Source: RUG191 sp045642225
Lineage (GTDB): Bacteria; Bacillota; Clostridia; Lachnospirales; Lachnospiraceae
Reading direction: 5' to 3'
DNA: 64,000 nucleotides
Assembly: GCA_045642225.1 (NCBI GenBank)
Contig: JAZUIN010000016.1
Location: 51,283-115,282, forward strand
A program made the position numbers and the translations under genes. The notes under the pieces are model-generated. The model saw nothing but the letters and a program-made list of their open reading frames with translations, had not been told where the DNA came from and did not search any database. Shown here in pieces: positions 1 through 9,281 of this stretch. Positions within the stretch are counted from its first letter, which is position 1. Each line of letters starts with the position of its first letter.

Positions 1-360
1 AGAAAGTCATCTGTTGCTAGAGTATATTTAGTACCTGGTACAGGTAAAATTACAATTAATAAGAGAGATATTGATGAATATCTTGGATTAGAGACACTTA
101 AGGTTGTTGTAAGACAACCATTAGAAGCTACTAACACAACAGACAAGTTTGATGTACTTGTAAATGTTAAGGGTGGCGGATATACAGGACAAGCTGGTGC
201 TATTAGACATGGTATTGCAAGAGCATTACTTGAAGTAGACGCTGAGTACAGACCAACTCTTAAGGCTGCTGGATACTTAACAAGAGATCCACGTATGAAA
301 GAACGTAAGAAGTATGGTTTGAAGGGCGCTCGTCGTGCACCTCAGTTCTCAAAGAGATAA
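1..360 (+). CDS. rpsI: 30S ribosomal protein S9 (partial, 5' end outside window)
   Basis: The first 119 codons visible read as the bulk of ribosomal protein S9 of the small subunit. The frame opens with RKSSVARVYL, carries the conserved GKITINKRD and GGGYTGQAGAIRHGIARAL segments, and ends with the basic tail RRAPQFSKR that reaches towards the P-site tRNA in S9 proteins. Only the extreme N-terminus is missing, cut by the window edge. Normally rplM lies directly upstream; that cannot be seen here. The last codons and stop form one copy of a 17-bp repeat found again at 12414, so the gene end is the target of an integrated island that leaves the coding sequence intact. Confidence 0.97.
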   Translation, partial: RKSSVARVYLVPGTGKITINKRDIDEYLGLETLKVVVRQPLEATNTTDKFDVLVNVKGGGYTGQAGAIRHGIARALLEVDAEYRPTLKAAGYLTRDPRMKERKKYGLKGARRAPQFSKR

Positions 361-361
361 T
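345..361 (+). repeat. attL core repeat at the rpsI stop codon
   Basis: This 17-bp sequence spans the last codons of rpsI and its TAA stop. An identical copy lies at 12414-12430. Recombination within it regenerates a full rpsI, which explains why the gene is unbroken. Confidence 0.75.
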
Positions 362-449
362 TATTTTCGAGAGAATATATCAAGAAAAGCCCATTTTACA
401 AGGGTTACAGAAGTTGTGGAAAGTTGTCAGATGTGCTGGAATTTATTCC

Positions 450-481
450 GTATGCAACACATATGCAACAAGTATGCAACA
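450..481 (+). repeat. Integrase arm-type direct repeats, left end
   Basis: Three copies of TATGCAACA start at 451, 462 and 473, about 100 bp inside the left attachment core. Two further copies lie near the right end at 12336 and 12347. Short direct repeats flanking both cores are typical arm-binding sites of tyrosine integrases, so the assignment is inferred from position and pairing. Confidence 0.6.
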
Positions 482-537
482 AAGAGTATGATATGTACAG
501 GACATTTTCAGAGAAATCTGGGAATGTCCTTTTTTCA

Positions 538-804
538 TTATAAAATCTTATTAATAGCATCTACTAACTCCTTGGTGTCAAAATGTGTATATACCTTTTC
601 GGTAAGTGTCATTGCTCCAGAGTGCCCTACAATCTTTTTGATGACTGTTTGGTTCACACCAGCTTCCGCCAACATGGAAATGCAGGTATGTCTACAGCAA
701 TGAGGTGTACGATTAATATTTAACTGTTCTAATAAAGGTTTATAATAGCTATCGTAGTAATTGCGATACAAGAAATGCTTTCCATCTTCCGTATGTAGAT
801 ACAA
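538..804 (-). pseudogene. Tyrosine integrase, C-terminal fragment
   Basis: The 88 residues match the catalytic C-terminal end of phage/ICE-type tyrosine recombinases. Visible are the HTCISMLAEAG segment (the HxxR region, here RHTC), the VGHSG box and the tyrosine context KVYTHF. The N-terminal core-binding and arm-binding domains and the first catalytic arginine are missing; a normal enzyme is about 350-400 residues. The fragment points towards the attL core, as integrase genes usually do. It was probably the integrase of the rpsI island. Upstream sequence on its strand changes abruptly to an unrelated reading frame, which suggests a deletion. Confidence 0.8.
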
Positions 805-806
805 AG

Positions 807-1001
807 GAGTATTATTTTAAGGATGAAGTAAAAAGAGAGATAACAGCAAATAATCGCACAGGCACAGTGGAACAGATGGATGCTAATATTGAGGCTGCGT
901 ATAGAGATGTGCAGGAAATATTGAGGTTGAGCGAGGAACAGGAGAGGTTGTGGAGGCTTATAAGGGGAGGTAAGAGTATGCCACCTATTAGAAAAATCTA
1001 A
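807..1001 (+). pseudogene. 5'-truncated accessory ORF fragment
   Basis: An open frame reads from about 807 without an upstream start codon and ends at a TAA at 999-1001. It gives roughly 64 residues, acidic and helical (EQMDANIEAAYRDVQEIL, then LRLSEEQERLWRL). No family is recognised. It abuts the broken integrase on the opposite strand, so both were probably trimmed by the same deletion. Its last codons form the left arm of the perfect hairpin at 979-1010. Confidence 0.35.
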
Positions 1002-1010
1002 TAGGTGGCA
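979..1010 (+). terminator. Perfect 14-bp hairpin with AAAA loop
   Basis: TGCCACCTATTAGA at 979-992 is exactly complementary to 997-1010 around an AAAA loop. Only a weak T-tract (TTTATAAT) follows, so it may be a terminator of the truncated upstream ORF or another stem-loop function. Confidence 0.5.
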
Positions 1011-1132
1011 TTTATAATATAGATGAAGAAAGTTATACAAATAAATACTAACAAATACTATAAAAACAGATTGAAAACATAGAACATATGTGCTATCCTA
1101 CAATATATTAGATTTTTTAGGAGAAAATAACA

Positions 1133-1321
1133 ATGGAAAATTATATGGAAGACTGGATTGGAATAGATGCAGCTGCTAAATATTTAGATGTTACAAAGGA
1201 TACAATTCGTAATTGGATTAAGAAAACCGACATTCCAGCACATAAGATTGGAAAATTATGGAAGTTTAAAAGAATAGAGTTAGATGCTTGGGTTAAGAGT
1301 GGACGTAGTGCGATTGATTAA
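1133..1321 (+). CDS. Excisionase-like helix-turn-helix protein
   Basis: A 62-residue protein that is almost wholly a MerR/excisionase-type winged helix (HTH_17 style). Visible are AAKYLDVTKDTIRNWIK as the helix-turn-helix and IPAHKIGKLWKFKRIELDAW as the wing with the usual W-F-K-ELD ending. AGGAGA lies about 9 bases before the ATG. Such proteins act either as recombination directionality factors or as small regulators ahead of restriction-methylation genes. Here it sits 27 bp before the type IIG-like gene and is probably co-transcribed with it. Excisionase is the other possibility because of the island setting. Confidence 0.75.
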   Translation: MENYMEDWIGIDAAAKYLDVTKDTIRNWIKKTDIPAHKIGKLWKFKRIELDAWVKSGRSAID

Positions 1322-1348
1322 TGAATTTAAATTTGAGGAGTAGAATCT

Positions 1349-4300
1349 ATGGATAAAGACAGATTGATAAATTTAATTGCTCAATATAGAAAAAGTATGG
1401 ATTATTATCATAATCCTAAAAATGGATACAATGAGACAGAATGCCGTGATGAATATATTAGTCCTATGCTAGAATGTTTTGGATGGGATGTACAAAATAA
1501 GGACGGGAAATTGCCTCAATACAAAGAAGTTGTAGTTGAAAAGTATTCTAATAGTTCAGAACGACCAGATTATACATTGACATTAAATGGAGTATCGAAG
1601 TTGTTTGTTGAGGCAAAAAAACCGAGTGTAAATATCACTGTAGAAGTTGAACCAGCCATGCAAACTAGAAGATATGGTTGGAATGCAAATCATGTATTAG
1701 CTTTACTGACAAATTTTGAATATTTACTTGTTTATGATACTACTAACAAACCCGAAGATGGTGAAGACGCAAGAGCTTCTTTGTATAGAAAGTATTATTT
1801 TGAAGAATATGAAGATAAATTTGAAGAAATAGCAGATTTGATTTCTAGAGACATTGTATATTCAGGTGAATACGATGAATTTGTTAAAACAAATTTTTCT
1901 ATGGATTCTAGATTTAGTACAGAGATTGATGAAGTATTTTTGAAACAGATTAATAAGTGGAGATTAGAAATAGGAAATTACTTGTATCAAAATAAAAGCG
2001 TATATAGAGATATTGATGTCTTAAATGATACAGTGCAAGAGTTTATAAATCAAATCATTTTTTTGAGAATATGTGAAGATAGAAAATTACCATTGTACAA
2101 GAAACTGTATGAAACAGCAGAAGATAAAGCAACTCTGCGAGAAGCATTGGTTGAGACATTTAAGGAGGCTGACAGAAGATATAATTCGGGTTTATTTAAG
2201 AATGATACATCTATTTTAGATTTGGATTGTGATATTATTTTTGAAATGATTACATCACTTTATTATCCAAAAACTCCTTATTTATTTACAATTATTGAAC
2301 CTAATATTTTAGGGAAAATATATGAATCTTTTTTGGCAGAGAGTCTAGTTTTAGAAAACGATACAATTGCATTAGCAAAAAAGAAGGAGTATGCATACAA
2401 GTCTGTAGTAAGTACGCCTGTTGAAATCGTAAGATATATGGTGAAAAAAACACTAGATCCTTTATGTGAAGGGAAATGTCCAAGAGAAATTCTTACTTTG
2501 AAAATTGCAGATATTGCATGTGGTTCTGGAGTTTTTTTAGAAGAAGCTTATCAGTATTTGATTGATTATTGTACAGAGTGGTACAAAAATAATGATATCG
2601 AGCATTTGCTGGTGGTGGAAGATGGATTAAAAAAATTACCATTGGATGACAAAAAAGATATACTGTTGAATTGTATCTATGGTGTTGACATTGATGTTCA
2701 TGCAGTAGAGGTAAGTAAGTTTTCATTGTTGCTTAAGCTTATTGAACAAGAAACAGAGGCTTCTGTTTTAACAAATAACCCAATACTTCCATCATTGGAT
2801 TTAAATATTATGTGTGGGAATTCTTTAGTCGCAAGTGAAGATATTAATGAACTGGATTTAACTACAGATGAATTAATTCAGATAAAGCCATTTGATTGGT
2901 ATGATATTAACGAAGGAAATCGTTTTGATGTTATTATAGGTAATCCGCCTTATGTTAAAACGGAAGATATTAAAAAAATACATACAAATGTGGAAGTAAA
3001 AGTATATAAAAACTATCAGAGCGCCTATAAACAATATGATAAGTATTATTTATTTATCGAAAAAGCATTGCAGTTGTTAACCGAAAGGGGAATGCTTTGC
3101 TATATTGTTCCAAATAAGTTCTTGCATACTGAATCAGGTGAAAAAATGAGGTTAATGCTTAAGAAGCGTATAGCTAATTTAGTTGATTTTGGGGCAACAC
3201 AGCTTTTTAAAGATAAGACTATTTACAGTGCTATCTTATTTGCAGGTGCTACATATAATGAAGAACTGAAATATAGAACAGCAGATAAAGTTGTTGAATT
3301 ATGGAATGATCAAGAGGAAAAATATACAAGTATTCCTAAAACAAAGTTAAACTGTATGCCGTGGAAAGATGATATACAAAGCTGTGAGGGAACGCCATGG
3401 CTTGTCACAGGAAATAAGGATTATCTTGAAACATTAGAGAGATTAGGAAATAAAATTGTTCCGTTGTCAGACATAGTTGATATATTTAATGGAATTCAAA
3501 CTAGTGCTGAGAAAATTTATAAAATTGATGCAAAGTCGATTGTTTCTGAAGATGATGATTTTATAAGATTTATTGTTCGTGATAAAGAATATAAAATCGA
3601 AAAAGAAATTTTGAGATTATATTTTAAACCTTCAAGAAGTGAACAGGGAGTTTTGGATGCATTTAGTGATATTAAGCAAATAAAAATAAATTACAATATA
3701 TTTCCATATGATAAGAATGGAGAATTTTTAACTAAAGAAGTAATGGAAAGCAAATATCCGTATGCTTGGAAATATTTATTAGATTTTAAAGAAGCGCTAT
3801 TTCCAAAATCTTTAGGTGGTAAACGAGATGTACAACCTTTAGTAACAAATGAAGATGAATGGTATCGCTATGGAAGAAGTCAAGCAATTACAAGTCTAAA
3901 TAATAGGGATAAAATAATTGTTGGAGTAAATCGAAAGAAAGACGATCCATTATATCTTCTAGATAAAAATAGAATTCTTATAGCTTCAGGAGGAACAGCT
4001 GGATATGTTGGAATAGCATTAAAGGAAGATTGCGAATATGAACTTGAATATATACATGCTTGGCTTGCTCATCCGTGGACAGATTTATATTTGCAATTGA
4101 TAGGTAGTGATTTTGAAGGCGGTTTTATTGCTAGAGGAACATATACTTTACCAATGGTACCATTTGTGCGTTTGGATTTTGCAGATAAAAAGCAAAAGGC
4201 ATTATATGATGAGGTAGTAACTATTGAAAGGCAAATTTGTAAATTAAACAAAGAATTGTTGAGCAAGAAAGACAAAGCTACCAAGAATGTGTTAGAGAAG

Positions 4301-4366
4301 GAAAAGAAAAGACTGATAAAAAAGATTGAAGAATTGTTAACAAAGGTCTATCAGCAAAATTTTTAG
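1349..4366 (+). CDS. Type IIG-like restriction-methylation enzyme (Eco57I/TaqI-like N6-adenine methylase fused to nuclease)
   Basis: A 1005-residue single-chain enzyme. Near the N-terminus a PD-(D/E)xK-type nuclease core is visible: D74 followed by E88-A-K90 in LFVEAKK. A helical linker leads to an N6-adenine methylase with SAM motif IADIACGSGVFL (G392-S-G394) and catalytic NPPY at 532-535. The C-terminal part (about 700-1000) resembles a TaqI-type target recognition domain and ends in a lysine-rich coiled coil. Such proteins modify adenine and cut unmodified DNA with one polypeptide, often beside a helper methylase; the next gene fits that helper. Eight bases separate the two genes. Cleavage activity and recognition site cannot be told from sequence. 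Confidence 0.85.
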   Translation: MDKDRLINLIAQYRKSMDYYHNPKNGYNETECRDEYISPMLECFGWDVQNKDGKLPQYKEVVVEKYSNSSERPDYTLTLNGVSKLFVEAKKPSVNITVEVEPAMQTRRYGWNANHVLALLTNFEYLLVYDTTNKPEDGEDARASLYRKYYFEEYEDKFEEIADLISRDIVYSGEYDEFVKTNFSMDSRFSTEIDEVFLKQINKWRLEIGNYLYQNKSVYRDIDVLNDTVQEFINQIIFLRICEDRKLPLYKKLYETAEDKATLREALVETFKEADRRYNSGLFKNDTSILDLDCDIIFEMITSLYYPKTPYLFTIIEPNILGKIYESFLAESLVLENDTIALAKKKEYAYKSVVSTPVEIVRYMVKKTLDPLCEGKCPREILTLKIADIACGSGVFLEEAYQYLIDYCTEWYKNNDIEHLLVVEDGLKKLPLDDKKDILLNCIYGVDIDVHAVEVSKFSLLLKLIEQETEASVLTNNPILPSLDLNIMCGNSLVASEDINELDLTTDELIQIKPFDWYDINEGNRFDVIIGNPPYVKTEDIKKIHTNVEVKVYKNYQSAYKQYDKYYLFIEKALQLLTERGMLCYIVPNKFLHTESGEKMRLMLKKRIANLVDFGATQLFKDKTIYSAILFAGATYNEELKYRTADKVVELWNDQEEKYTSIPKTKLNCMPWKDDIQSCEGTPWLVTGNKDYLETLERLGNKIVPLSDIVDIFNGIQTSAEKIYKIDAKSIVSEDDDFIRFIVRDKEYKIEKEILRLYFKPSRSEQGVLDAFSDIKQIKINYNIFPYDKNGEFLTKEVMESKYPYAWKYLLDFKEALFPKSLGGKRDVQPLVTNEDEWYRYGRSQAITSLNNRDKIIVGVNRKKDDPLYLLDKNRILIASGGTAGYVGIALKEDCEYELEYIHAWLAHPWTDLYLQLIGSDFEGGFIARGTYTLPMVPFVRLDFADKKQKALYDEVVTIERQICKLNKELLSKKDKATKNVLEKEKKRLIKKIEELLTKVYQQNF

Positions 4367-4374
4367 GTGATAAT

Positions 4375-6006
4375 ATGAAATTAAAAGAAAATAGTTCAGA
4401 ACAAAAACTCAGGGGTGCATATTATACACCATTACCATTGGCGGAGATGATGGTGAAGCTGTTTAAAAATGGTTCTGGTTGTGCAAAAAGAGTATTAGAG
4501 CCAAGTTGTGGCGATGGTGTATTTTTGGATGCATTGATAAAGACAAATTGCATAACGCAATACGAGCATATAGACTCAATAGAAATTGATCCAACAGAGT
4601 CTAAAAAAGTTCAAGAAAGAATGAAACAATATGATAATGTAACAGTATTAAATGAAGATTTCTTCAACTTTTACACAGAAAAAAAAGATTTGGTAAATTA
4701 TGATCTTATTTTAGGAAACCCACCCTATATTAGATATCAGTACTTGGAAGATGAACAGAGGGAACTAATGTCTGAGATATTAAAGTCGCAGGGTATGAAA
4801 GCGAATAAGTTGATAAATACATGGGTGGGATTTCTTGTGTCTTGTGTAAATATGTTAAGTGATGATGGTAAGATTGCATTTGTTATTCCGGCTGAGATTA
4901 TGCAGGTTGCATACGCAGAAGATTTGAGACTTTTTTTGGCGGATAATCTTTCGAAAATTACACTTATTACTTTCAAACAACTTGTATTTCCAGATATAGA
5001 GCAAGAAATAGTTGTTTTTATTGGTGAAAAAGGGAACGAAGAAAAGGGCATTCGGATAGTAGAGTTGAATAACTTAGATGATTTAGCTTCGTTTGATATT
5101 GATGCAAATGGATTCCAAAAACTACAGCATGTTCACGAAAAATGGACAAAGTATTTTACTAATTCGGAAGAAAATGCCTTAGTTAAACAAATTCAAGACG
5201 ATAAACGTTTTTGTAAGTTATCAGATATTGCGTTAATCAATGTAGGTATTACAACAGGAAATAATAAGTTTTTTTCTGTAAATAGGGAGACTGTTGAAAA
5301 ATATCAAATGCAGGATGTTGTAAGACCATTGATTGGACGAAGTTCGCATGCACACAGTATATATTTTAATAATGGTGATTGGATGCAAAATGTAAATAGA
5401 GGAAAAGCAGCATACTTGATAGATTTTCCGGATGAAGACTATAAAAAGTACCCTGAAAAACATAAGGAATATATTAATCTTGGGGAGAAAAATGGGGAGA
5501 ATAAAGGTTATAAGTGTTCTATTAGAGATAGATGGTATCGAATTCCGTCGATATGGGTATCGGATGCATTTTTCTTGCGAAGAAATAACTTGTATCCTAA
5601 GTTTGTTTTGAATCAGTGTGATGCGGTTTCTACTGATACGATGCACAGAATCAAGTTTAATGATGGTATTGAACCGGAAAGAGCTATTTTATCTTACTAT
5701 AATAGTATTTCTTTTGCATTTACCGAACTTTGTGGAAGAAGTTATGGTGGTGGTGTATTAGAAATACTTCCGAGAGAAGTGGGGAATATTTACATACCGA
5801 AGTTAGAGGTGATTCCTATCGAAGAAATACGGGATTTATTGGAGAAAATTGATTCAATTGTAAGGAACGATAAAAATATTGAAGAGGCATTAGATATAGT
5901 GGACAAGAAGATATTAGTAGATATTTTGGGATTCGAGCAGAAGGTATGTGCAGATGCAAGGAGTATTTGGAAGAAATTACAACGAAGAAGATTAAACAGG
6001 GGGTAA
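4375..6006 (+). CDS. N6-adenine DNA methyltransferase (Eco57I/TaqI class)
   Basis: The 543-residue protein opens with KLRGAYYTPLPLAEMMV, the usual lead-in of type I/IIG adenine methylases. Motif I follows (VLEPSCGDGVFLDAL) and then the catalytic NPPY at 115-118 (LILGNPPYIRYQYL). The C-terminal half looks like a TaqI-type recognition domain, with no nuclease motif. It starts 8 bp after the type IIG-like gene, so the two are one operon. The likely role is a companion methylase protecting the second strand or hemimethylated sites, as in Eco57I-type systems. A separate orphan specificity is possible. Confidence 0.85.
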   Translation: MKLKENSSEQKLRGAYYTPLPLAEMMVKLFKNGSGCAKRVLEPSCGDGVFLDALIKTNCITQYEHIDSIEIDPTESKKVQERMKQYDNVTVLNEDFFNFYTEKKDLVNYDLILGNPPYIRYQYLEDEQRELMSEILKSQGMKANKLINTWVGFLVSCVNMLSDDGKIAFVIPAEIMQVAYAEDLRLFLADNLSKITLITFKQLVFPDIEQEIVVFIGEKGNEEKGIRIVELNNLDDLASFDIDANGFQKLQHVHEKWTKYFTNSEENALVKQIQDDKRFCKLSDIALINVGITTGNNKFFSVNRETVEKYQMQDVVRPLIGRSSHAHSIYFNNGDWMQNVNRGKAAYLIDFPDEDYKKYPEKHKEYINLGEKNGENKGYKCSIRDRWYRIPSIWVSDAFFLRRNNLYPKFVLNQCDAVSTDTMHRIKFNDGIEPERAILSYYNSISFAFTELCGRSYGGGVLEILPREVGNIYIPKLEVIPIEEIRDLLEKIDSIVRNDKNIEEALDIVDKKILVDILGFEQKVCADARSIWKKLQRRRLNRG

Positions 6007-6075
6007 CCTAGAAAATTTTTTAGATGAGAATTTTGACTTGCAATGGATTCATAATATAGTAAGATGGGAGATAAT

Positions 6076-6627
6076 ATGCAGGAGTTTATAAATGGACTAA
6101 AGGTAAGTGACTATATATCAATAGGTGCTTGTTTAATTTCCATAGTTGCAGCAATAGTATCTATTGTCGCGTGCGTGATTGCAAATAAACAATTGGAAAT
6201 GCAAAGAAAACAGTATAAAGATGGTGAACCTAACTTTAATATCAAGGTGATTGATTCGCTAATTAAAAAGGATAAGAGGAGTAGCACTGTACAAGTGTGG
6301 TTGAATATTCGAGTAAGCAATATATCTGATAAAGCAACTTCGATTAATAATATTGTATTGAGACTTTTTTGCTTGAAAGATACTATATATAGACCATCTA
6401 TTAATAAAGATGCCCATACGGGTGAAGGAATAAAATATTTTTCGCTTGCTCAGAATATTGGTGCACATTCCTCGGAAATGGGATGGTGTATTTTTGATAT
6501 ACCCATTGATGTTTATAACGGTCTGCAAATTGAATATTCAGAATTTAATGTTGAAGATATTCATGGTCGAAAATGTATTGAAAAGATTATATATATACGG
6601 GAAGAGTTGATAGATTATGGTATTTAG
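6076..6627 (+). CDS. Single-pass membrane protein of unknown function
   Basis: I do not recognise this 183-residue protein. ATG 6076 is preferred over 6064 because GGGAG lies just ahead of it. Residues about 10-35 form one hydrophobic segment (ISIGACLISIVAAIVSIVACV). A short charged helix and a beta-rich domain of about 130 residues follow, probably cytoplasmic. Many bacterial proteins with one N-terminal membrane helix followed by such a domain occur in defence islands as sensors or anchors, but that is only analogy. It overlaps the next gene by 11 bp, so the two are translationally coupled. Confidence 0.6.
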   Translation: MQEFINGLKVSDYISIGACLISIVAAIVSIVACVIANKQLEMQRKQYKDGEPNFNIKVIDSLIKKDKRSSTVQVWLNIRVSNISDKATSINNIVLRLFCLKDTIYRPSINKDAHTGEGIKYFSLAQNIGAHSSEMGWCIFDIPIDVYNGLQIEYSEFNVEDIHGRKCIEKIIYIREELIDYGI

Positions 6628-7177
6628 TAGAAAACTGATTATAGAGAATGAAAATGTTGTTAATATTGTTAATGATGCATTAGTGTTACAATATGATTTG
6701 TGTGATGGAAAGCCAATTCCAGCTGTTGTAATAGATACATCAAAGAATAGTAAAATAGATAATATGCTAAAGATACATATGAATGTTAATGAAGGAGAGA
6801 TGAGATTTTCGTGGGGAATGACAACTGATAAGAAAAACATAATTTTATTGGTTGAGTCTATTTCACCAGTAGAATTAAAATTTTCGATTTTATTTGAAAT
6901 TGAAAAACATTATGTAGTTATAGATGAGATTTTGCGTTCACAGATGCTTATTATTCAAGGAGGAAACCCAGATGATAGGTTTTCATACAGTCTTAACTCA
7001 TATAAAATTGTTGTTGAGGTACCTTTAACAGGTTTTGAAGAAAAATGGTATGAACTTAGAAAGAAATATCAAAGAAAGCGTTTAAAGAAGATGGGTGTAA
7101 AGAATAAGGATATTAATAATGTTATGAATAATATTGATAAGGAGTGGAATGCTGTGATAAGAACTCATCTTAAATAG
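6617..7177 (+). CDS. Hypothetical protein, defence-island operon
   Basis: This 186-residue soluble protein was not recognised. It looks beta-rich in the first two thirds and ends with a strongly basic helix (RKKYQRKRLKKMGVKNKD) that could contact nucleic acid. It overlaps the preceding membrane protein by 11 bp, and the DUF6414-type gene starts 35 bp later, so it belongs to the same transcription unit. The function is unknown. Confidence 0.55.
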   Translation: MVFSRKLIIENENVVNIVNDALVLQYDLCDGKPIPAVVIDTSKNSKIDNMLKIHMNVNEGEMRFSWGMTTDKKNIILLVESISPVELKFSILFEIEKHYVVIDEILRSQMLIIQGGNPDDRFSYSLNSYKIVVEVPLTGFEEKWYELRKKYQRKRLKKMGVKNKDINNVMNNIDKEWNAVIRTHLK

Positions 7178-7212
7178 CATTATTGTATGGAATAATAAGA
7201 AAAGGTGGTTTT

Positions 7213-7974
7213 ATGTCTATGGGAAAAGAGAAGGAATCTCTATTTTTAAAAGTAATCTACTTTGATGAATCTACAGCCCAAGATTATATTGATATTGTTA
7301 ATGGTGGTCGTTTGGATTGGAGTAAAGAGGAGAATAAAGAAAAGATTGCGAAGATATTGGCAGAAATAGAAGCAGAAGCGCAAGCCGGTTTTAATGTAAT
7401 CAGTTTTATTAAGGCGATGATGTCAAGTAATGTGAATACGAGTGCTTCAAATGATATATCTAGAGTGTTTGAAACGACATTAAAGAATACGCTTTTGACT
7501 GATTATATATCGGTTGCTTCAAAGGATAGCAATGTTAAGAAATTTGAGAATAGTGGAGTATATGCTCCGAATAATTCGATTTCAATGTATAGAATGTATA
7601 GTTCATATTTGACAATTGTTCCAGATAATCAAATGCCTATCAATATGGAAAAATTAAATGAAGCATTGTTGGGTGAACGTGGATATTATGCGATGCTTCT
7701 TGCGAATGAAACTAACCCAACATGTGTGTTGAGGTTTAATGTTAAAGCATTCAAGAATAATTATAATTTAGTTGATTTATCAAAAATGCGACTAACATAT
7801 TACGGCGTTAAGGTGGGAAGTTGTACTGAAGAACAGTTAAATATAGAAAAAGAATTCGAGTATTATCCAAAGCAGAGCTTGTTATCTGCTGAAAGTATTA
7901 TAGATGGAACTATTGAGGAACAACGAGAATTGGAGGTATATGATATCGTATTGGCAGGTGTTATGTGTGAATAA
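7213..7974 (+). CDS. DUF6414-family-like protein
   Basis: The 253-residue protein starts at ATG 7213, behind AAAGGTGG; an upstream in-frame ATG at 7183 has no good ribosome binding site. The opening LFLKVIYFDESTAQDYIDI, the central alpha-helical stretch and the segment LLTDYISVAS recall the DUF6414 family, whose biochemical role I do not know. The middle contains small hydrophobic segments but no clear membrane helix. Its stop overlaps the GTG start of the AAA+ ATPase by 8 bp, so the two products are probably made together and may interact. Confidence 0.5.
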   Translation: MSMGKEKESLFLKVIYFDESTAQDYIDIVNGGRLDWSKEENKEKIAKILAEIEAEAQAGFNVISFIKAMMSSNVNTSASNDISRVFETTLKNTLLTDYISVASKDSNVKKFENSGVYAPNNSISMYRMYSSYLTIVPDNQMPINMEKLNEALLGERGYYAMLLANETNPTCVLRFNVKAFKNNYNLVDLSKMRLTYYGVKVGSCTEEQLNIEKEFEYYPKQSLLSAESIIDGTIEEQRELEVYDIVLAGVMCE

Positions 7975-9103
7975 AGTAATTATTTTTTATGGATCTAGTA
8001 GAGCTTTTATGGAAATACTTCCTAATGAGTATCGTAATTTGACTGACATTGTGATGGAATTGGATAAAGAGAGTACAAACATGATTCTACATATACCTGA
8101 GTTGAATGGACAAAACAACGAATTGGTAGATAAAGAAGATGAAAAGTTACAAGTTGAAAACTTTGTGATAAATTCTGATGAGTATTCGGGGGTTCGGGAT
8201 CATGTTATTATAAATTTTGCAAATTTTATTGCTAATATGAATATAAAAAATATGTACATACAGAATCCTCCTGCAAGCATAAGTGAGCAATTACATAGAA
8301 TTTATGGTTCAAATATATTAGAGGTAAAACAACAGAATTATAAGTCGATTGATAAAAATAGTATGAGAGAATTCTATAAAAAATATGATGAAGTAATTGT
8401 TGGGCAGACAAAAGCGAAAATGAGAATAATGCAAGCAATATACCCGTTACTAAACGATAAGCAAAGTAAACCAGTAATTTTATTGTTTTATGGAGATTCT
8501 GGTTTGGGAAAAACAGAAACTGCTCAGTATTTATCTGAATTGATGAGTGGAGTATTATTTCGCAAACAATTTTCAATGTATCAGAATAATGAGTTTGTAA
8601 CATACTTATTTGGCGGAAATTATTATGAAGGTAGTTTTGCAAAAGATCTTTTGGATAGAGATTCTAATATAATCTTACTCGATGAATTTGATAAGTCGAA
8701 TTCTGTTTTTCATAGTGCGTTTTATCAACTTTTTGATGAGGGTATTTATGAAGATAGGAATTACAAAGTAAATTTAGACAGAGCAATTATTATATGCACA
8801 TCAAATTACAAAGATGAGAAAGAAATCAAGGAGAATTTAGGTAATGCAATATACAACAGATTCGATGCTGTAATTCAATTTGATGAATTGTCGAATGAGT
8901 CAAAGGAAATCATAGCCAAAAGGCATCTGGAAGATTTGAAAAAAGATTATGTAGATGTGTTGAATGATTTAGATGAAGATATATATTTGAGATTGATGAA
9001 TACAGTTAGACAATGTAGTAATGCTCGAGAAATAAAACGAATAATCAAAGATGTTCTCAATATGATAGCTATTAGGAAATTATGTGAAGAAAACGTAGAA
9101 TAA
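7967..9103 (+). CDS. Clp/AAA_2-type AAA+ ATPase with unknown N-terminal domain
   Basis: The start is taken as GTG 7967, with AGGTG ahead, giving 378 residues. The first ~130 residues are an unrecognised domain. The remainder is a ClpA/ClpB second-ring-like AAA+ module: Walker A GDSGLGKT with K182, Walker B IILLDEFD with D239-E240, sensor 1 in AIIICTSN, an arginine finger in YNRFDAVIQF, and sensor 2 in NAREIKRII. It could remodel or unfold a protein using ATP. No peptidase-binding loop is evident. Overlap with the DUF6414-type gene argues for a dedicated partner. It is the last gene of the 1.1-9.1 kb operon, before the IS110 remnant. Confidence 0.8.
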   Translation: MNKVIIFYGSSRAFMEILPNEYRNLTDIVMELDKESTNMILHIPELNGQNNELVDKEDEKLQVENFVINSDEYSGVRDHVIINFANFIANMNIKNMYIQNPPASISEQLHRIYGSNILEVKQQNYKSIDKNSMREFYKKYDEVIVGQTKAKMRIMQAIYPLLNDKQSKPVILLFYGDSGLGKTETAQYLSELMSGVLFRKQFSMYQNNEFVTYLFGGNYYEGSFAKDLLDRDSNIILLDEFDKSNSVFHSAFYQLFDEGIYEDRNYKVNLDRAIIICTSNYKDEKEIKENLGNAIYNRFDAVIQFDELSNESKEIIAKRHLEDLKKDYVDVLNDLDEDIYLRLMNTVRQCSNAREIKRIIKDVLNMIAIRKLCEENVE

Positions 9104-9281
9104 GTATATATTAATTGTACGAAAGACTAACTATTAAAGAAAGTCAATAAAAATGTTTTAAAACAGAAATGTTTTGAATATAGTGGCGATGACTATATCA
9201 TCGCAATCAGTACATTGAAAATTGCATGACAAATAGAGCATCAGTTATGGTGTCTGACAAGAAGATATGATATTAGGATGA

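Noticed and set aside
1133..9103. BREX or DISARM assignment of the methylase cluster
   Set aside because: No PglZ, BrxC, BrxL or DrmA/B/C-type gene is present, and the methylases look like the Eco57I/TaqI class.
9104..9281. Possible small RNA or gene between the AAA+ gene and the IS110 remnant
   Set aside because: Only a short region with weak local symmetry was seen, with no ORF or promoter worth reporting.
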